From Bacteroidales bacterium (lineage in GTDB: Bacteria; Bacteroidota; Bacteroidia; Bacteroidales; VadinHA17), in the NCBI GenBank assembly GCA_003518245.1, contig DOZA01000074.1:1-15848 (forward strand): a stretch of 15,848 nucleotides of DNA. The letters run 5' to 3'. Below are positions 14,702-15,848 of this stretch, piece by piece. A program made the position numbers and the translations under genes. The notes beneath the pieces are model-generated. The model was not told where the DNA came from, did not search any database, and saw only the letters and a list, made by a program, of their open reading frames with translations. The number at the start of each line of letters is the position of its first letter. Position 1 is the stretch's first letter.

Positions 14702-15472
14702 TTATATATCTATCTCCATGTTCTTACAATACTCATAACCAACATCGAAAATTTCATCGGCCTTGCTTGTGTCAAGTATTTCGAATTTATCAAGTTCAGG
14801 GGGTGCTATGATAAGATCACATTTATTTTCGAGACCCCTGATTGTGGATTCCACGCTCAGGTGAAAGGTCCTGGCTGCTATCTGTATCAGGTTCTTGAGC
14901 TTTTCGGTTTTATTGATAGGGCTGATATTTACAGCTATTATTTTTTTGCATTTTCCCCTGAGTGGTTCAACAGGTACATTATCGAACAATCCACCATCAG
15001 AATAAAGATTGCCGTCTATCTCAACAGGAGCAAAAAGAACAGGTATAGAAGAAGAAGCCTGAACAAGCTTCACCAGGGGTCCCTTATTAATGTATTCAAC
15101 ACGTCCGTTTATTATGTCACTTACAGTTACATAGAAAGGTGTCGGCAGTTCTTTAAGGTCGTTTGCTTCTATATGGTCTGCAAGACTATTATGTAGCCGG
15201 TCAAGGCTTAATAAACCTGTTCTTGGAAATTTTACCATCACAAAATCTATCAGCTTTTGATCTTTCATAAGGTTGAATACTTCCAGCGGTGATTTACCTG
15301 AAGCAATATATGCTCCGACTATTGCTCCTGCACTTGCCCCTGATATGATATCAGGCTTTATCCCTTTTTCTTCCAGGGCCTGTAATATTCCAAGGTGAGC
15401 AAAACCTCTTACCCCGCCACCACCGAGGGCTATACCGGTTTTGAATTTCTTTTTACCAAATAGAGTTGCCAT
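14702..15472 (-). CDS. Patatin-like phospholipase (RssA-type)
   Basis: This 256-residue cytoplasmic protein has no signal peptide. The patatin signatures are all present: the oxyanion loop GGGGVRG at 17-23, the nucleophile Ser47 in GASAG (G-x-S-x-G), and Asp159 in SDGGLFDNVP forming the Ser-Asp dyad. Length and layout match the short bacterial RssA/YchK-type members, which are predicted lipid acyl hydrolases of unknown natural substrate. The ATG at 15470-15472 starts just before the first strand (KTGIALGGGG). It stands alone on the minus strand between the insertion-sequence remnant and the membrane-protein gene, with a 122-base upstream gap containing a REP-like palindrome. Confidence 0.93.
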   Translation of the reverse strand: MATLFGKKKFKTGIALGGGGVRGFAHLGILQALEEKGIKPDIISGASAGAIVGAYIASGKSPLEVFNLMKDQKLIDFVMVKFPRTGLLSLDRLHNSLADHIEANDLKELPTPFYVTVSDIINGRVEYINKGPLVKLVQASSSIPVLFAPVEIDGNLYSDGGLFDNVPVEPLRGKCKKIIAVNISPINKTEKLKNLIQIAARTFHLSVESTIRGLENKCDLIIAPPELDKFEILDTSKADEIFDVGYEYCKNMEIDI

Positions 15473-15545
15473 TTATACTGTTGAACCGTTGAATTGGAGT
15501 TTTTATTTGTATGTTGTTTAATTTCTGATATCTTATATCGTTAAA

Positions 15546-15582
15546 CCCGATGGTGTGGATTTGTAATCCACGCCTATCTGGG
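15546..15582. repeat. REP-like palindromic element
   Basis: GGTGTGGATT and AATCCACGCC (15552-15574) pair as a 10-base stem with one G-T pair around a TGT loop. Outer arms CCCGAT (15546-15551) and ATCTGGG (15576-15582) extend the pairing with single-base bulges. The centre GGATTTGTAATCC recalls repetitive extragenic palindromes linked to RAYT transposases in Bacteroidota. It lies between two minus-strand genes, and no RAYT gene is in the window. Confidence 0.55.
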
Positions 15583-15594
15583 ATGGACAAGGAT

Positions 15595-15848
15595 TTAAGT
15601 TATTTTTGTTTCTATTGCCCTCAGGAAGATGACAAGGAAAACAATACTGACCACTGATAATGCCAGGAAGATAAGGGCTATAGAAATATCCTCACTGATT
15701 CCTTTTATTTTCGACATAATTACCATAGCTGCCAGGGCAATAGTCAGAATAATAAGGAATACCAGTACTATCGGAGTAAATATATATCCCAGGTTATGTT
15801 TTTTCAAAAGTAAAACAGCAGTAATTATCAAACCCGGAAGGGCAAATG
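15595..15848 (-). CDS. Small hydrophobic membrane protein, 3' part (5' end outside window)
   Basis: The frame is open from the window edge to TAA at 15595-15597 and gives at least 83 residues. A TTG at 15831 could start it, but the frame stays open and hydrophobic (LPLPGLIITAVLLL) up to the edge, so the true start probably lies beyond. Three hydrophobic stretches are visible: one before KKHNLGY, one in TPIVLVFLIILTIALAAM, and one in ISIALIFLALSVVSIVFLVIFL. A short polar loop (SKIKGISED) separates the last two. I do not recognise the family. The PGLII ... LGYI pattern suggests a multi-pass integral membrane protein of unknown role. Confidence 0.6.
   Translation of the reverse strand, partial: FALPGLIITAVLLLKKHNLGYIFTPIVLVFLIILTIALAAMVIMSKIKGISEDISIALIFLALSVVSIVFLVIFLRAIETKIT

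Noticed and set aside
14666..15196. 176-codon open frame on the plus strand
   Set aside because: It lies antisense to the patatin-like gene, whose motifs are complete. The plus frame shows no family features and is a shadow.

Overview
This window looks like chromosomal DNA of a Bacteroidota bacterium, probably a Bacteroidales/Marinilabiliales-type marine or sediment lineage. The reasons are: a secreted glycoside hydrolase ending in a type IX secretion sorting domain; a fusion of an AraC-type HTH, a membrane segment and a TPR sensor; the short START-like protein typical of this phylum; and several TAnnTTTG (-7) promoter motifs with little Shine-Dalgarno signal. The lineage is inferred from gene content only.

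Positions 1-6430 hold housekeeping genes. They begin with the 3' end of an OmpR/RprY-type response regulator (+), which overlaps cytidine deaminase (-) tail to tail. A lipoprotein glucosaminidase with two LysM domains (+) follows and overlaps methionyl-tRNA formyltransferase (fmt, -) tail to tail. Then come, all on the minus strand, ribBA (riboflavin synthesis), an LptF/LptG-family LPS-export permease and a small START-like protein. A tRNA with a CAT anticodon (+), with a good Bacteroidota promoter, closes this part.

Positions 6834-11364 form a tightly packed minus-strand operon, transcribed as ankyrin-repeat lipoprotein, then an OpgC/MdoC-like membrane acyltransferase (TGATG overlap), then a secreted exo-beta-glucosidase with GH3, Ig-like, CBM6 and T9SS domains. 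The likely theme is processing or modification of a beta-glucan at the cell surface. Divergent from it (11625-13676, +) lies a membrane-bound AraC-HTH/FlgO-like/TPR regulator. Its reading frame is interrupted by one in-frame TAA inside the DNA-binding domain. The 260-base divergent gap carries a 10-base direct repeat that could be an operator.

Positions 13677-14700 contain no intact gene. They hold a decayed DDE transposase (three in-frame stops, a frameshift, then a fourth stop; N-terminal part missing) and a GC-rich, hairpin-forming patch. After that come a patatin-like phospholipase (-), a REP-like long palindrome, and the 3' part of a small membrane protein gene (-) that runs off the window.

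No wholly new system is evident. The most notable items are the nonsense-interrupted regulator beside the glucan operon, the operon itself, and the palindromic elements.
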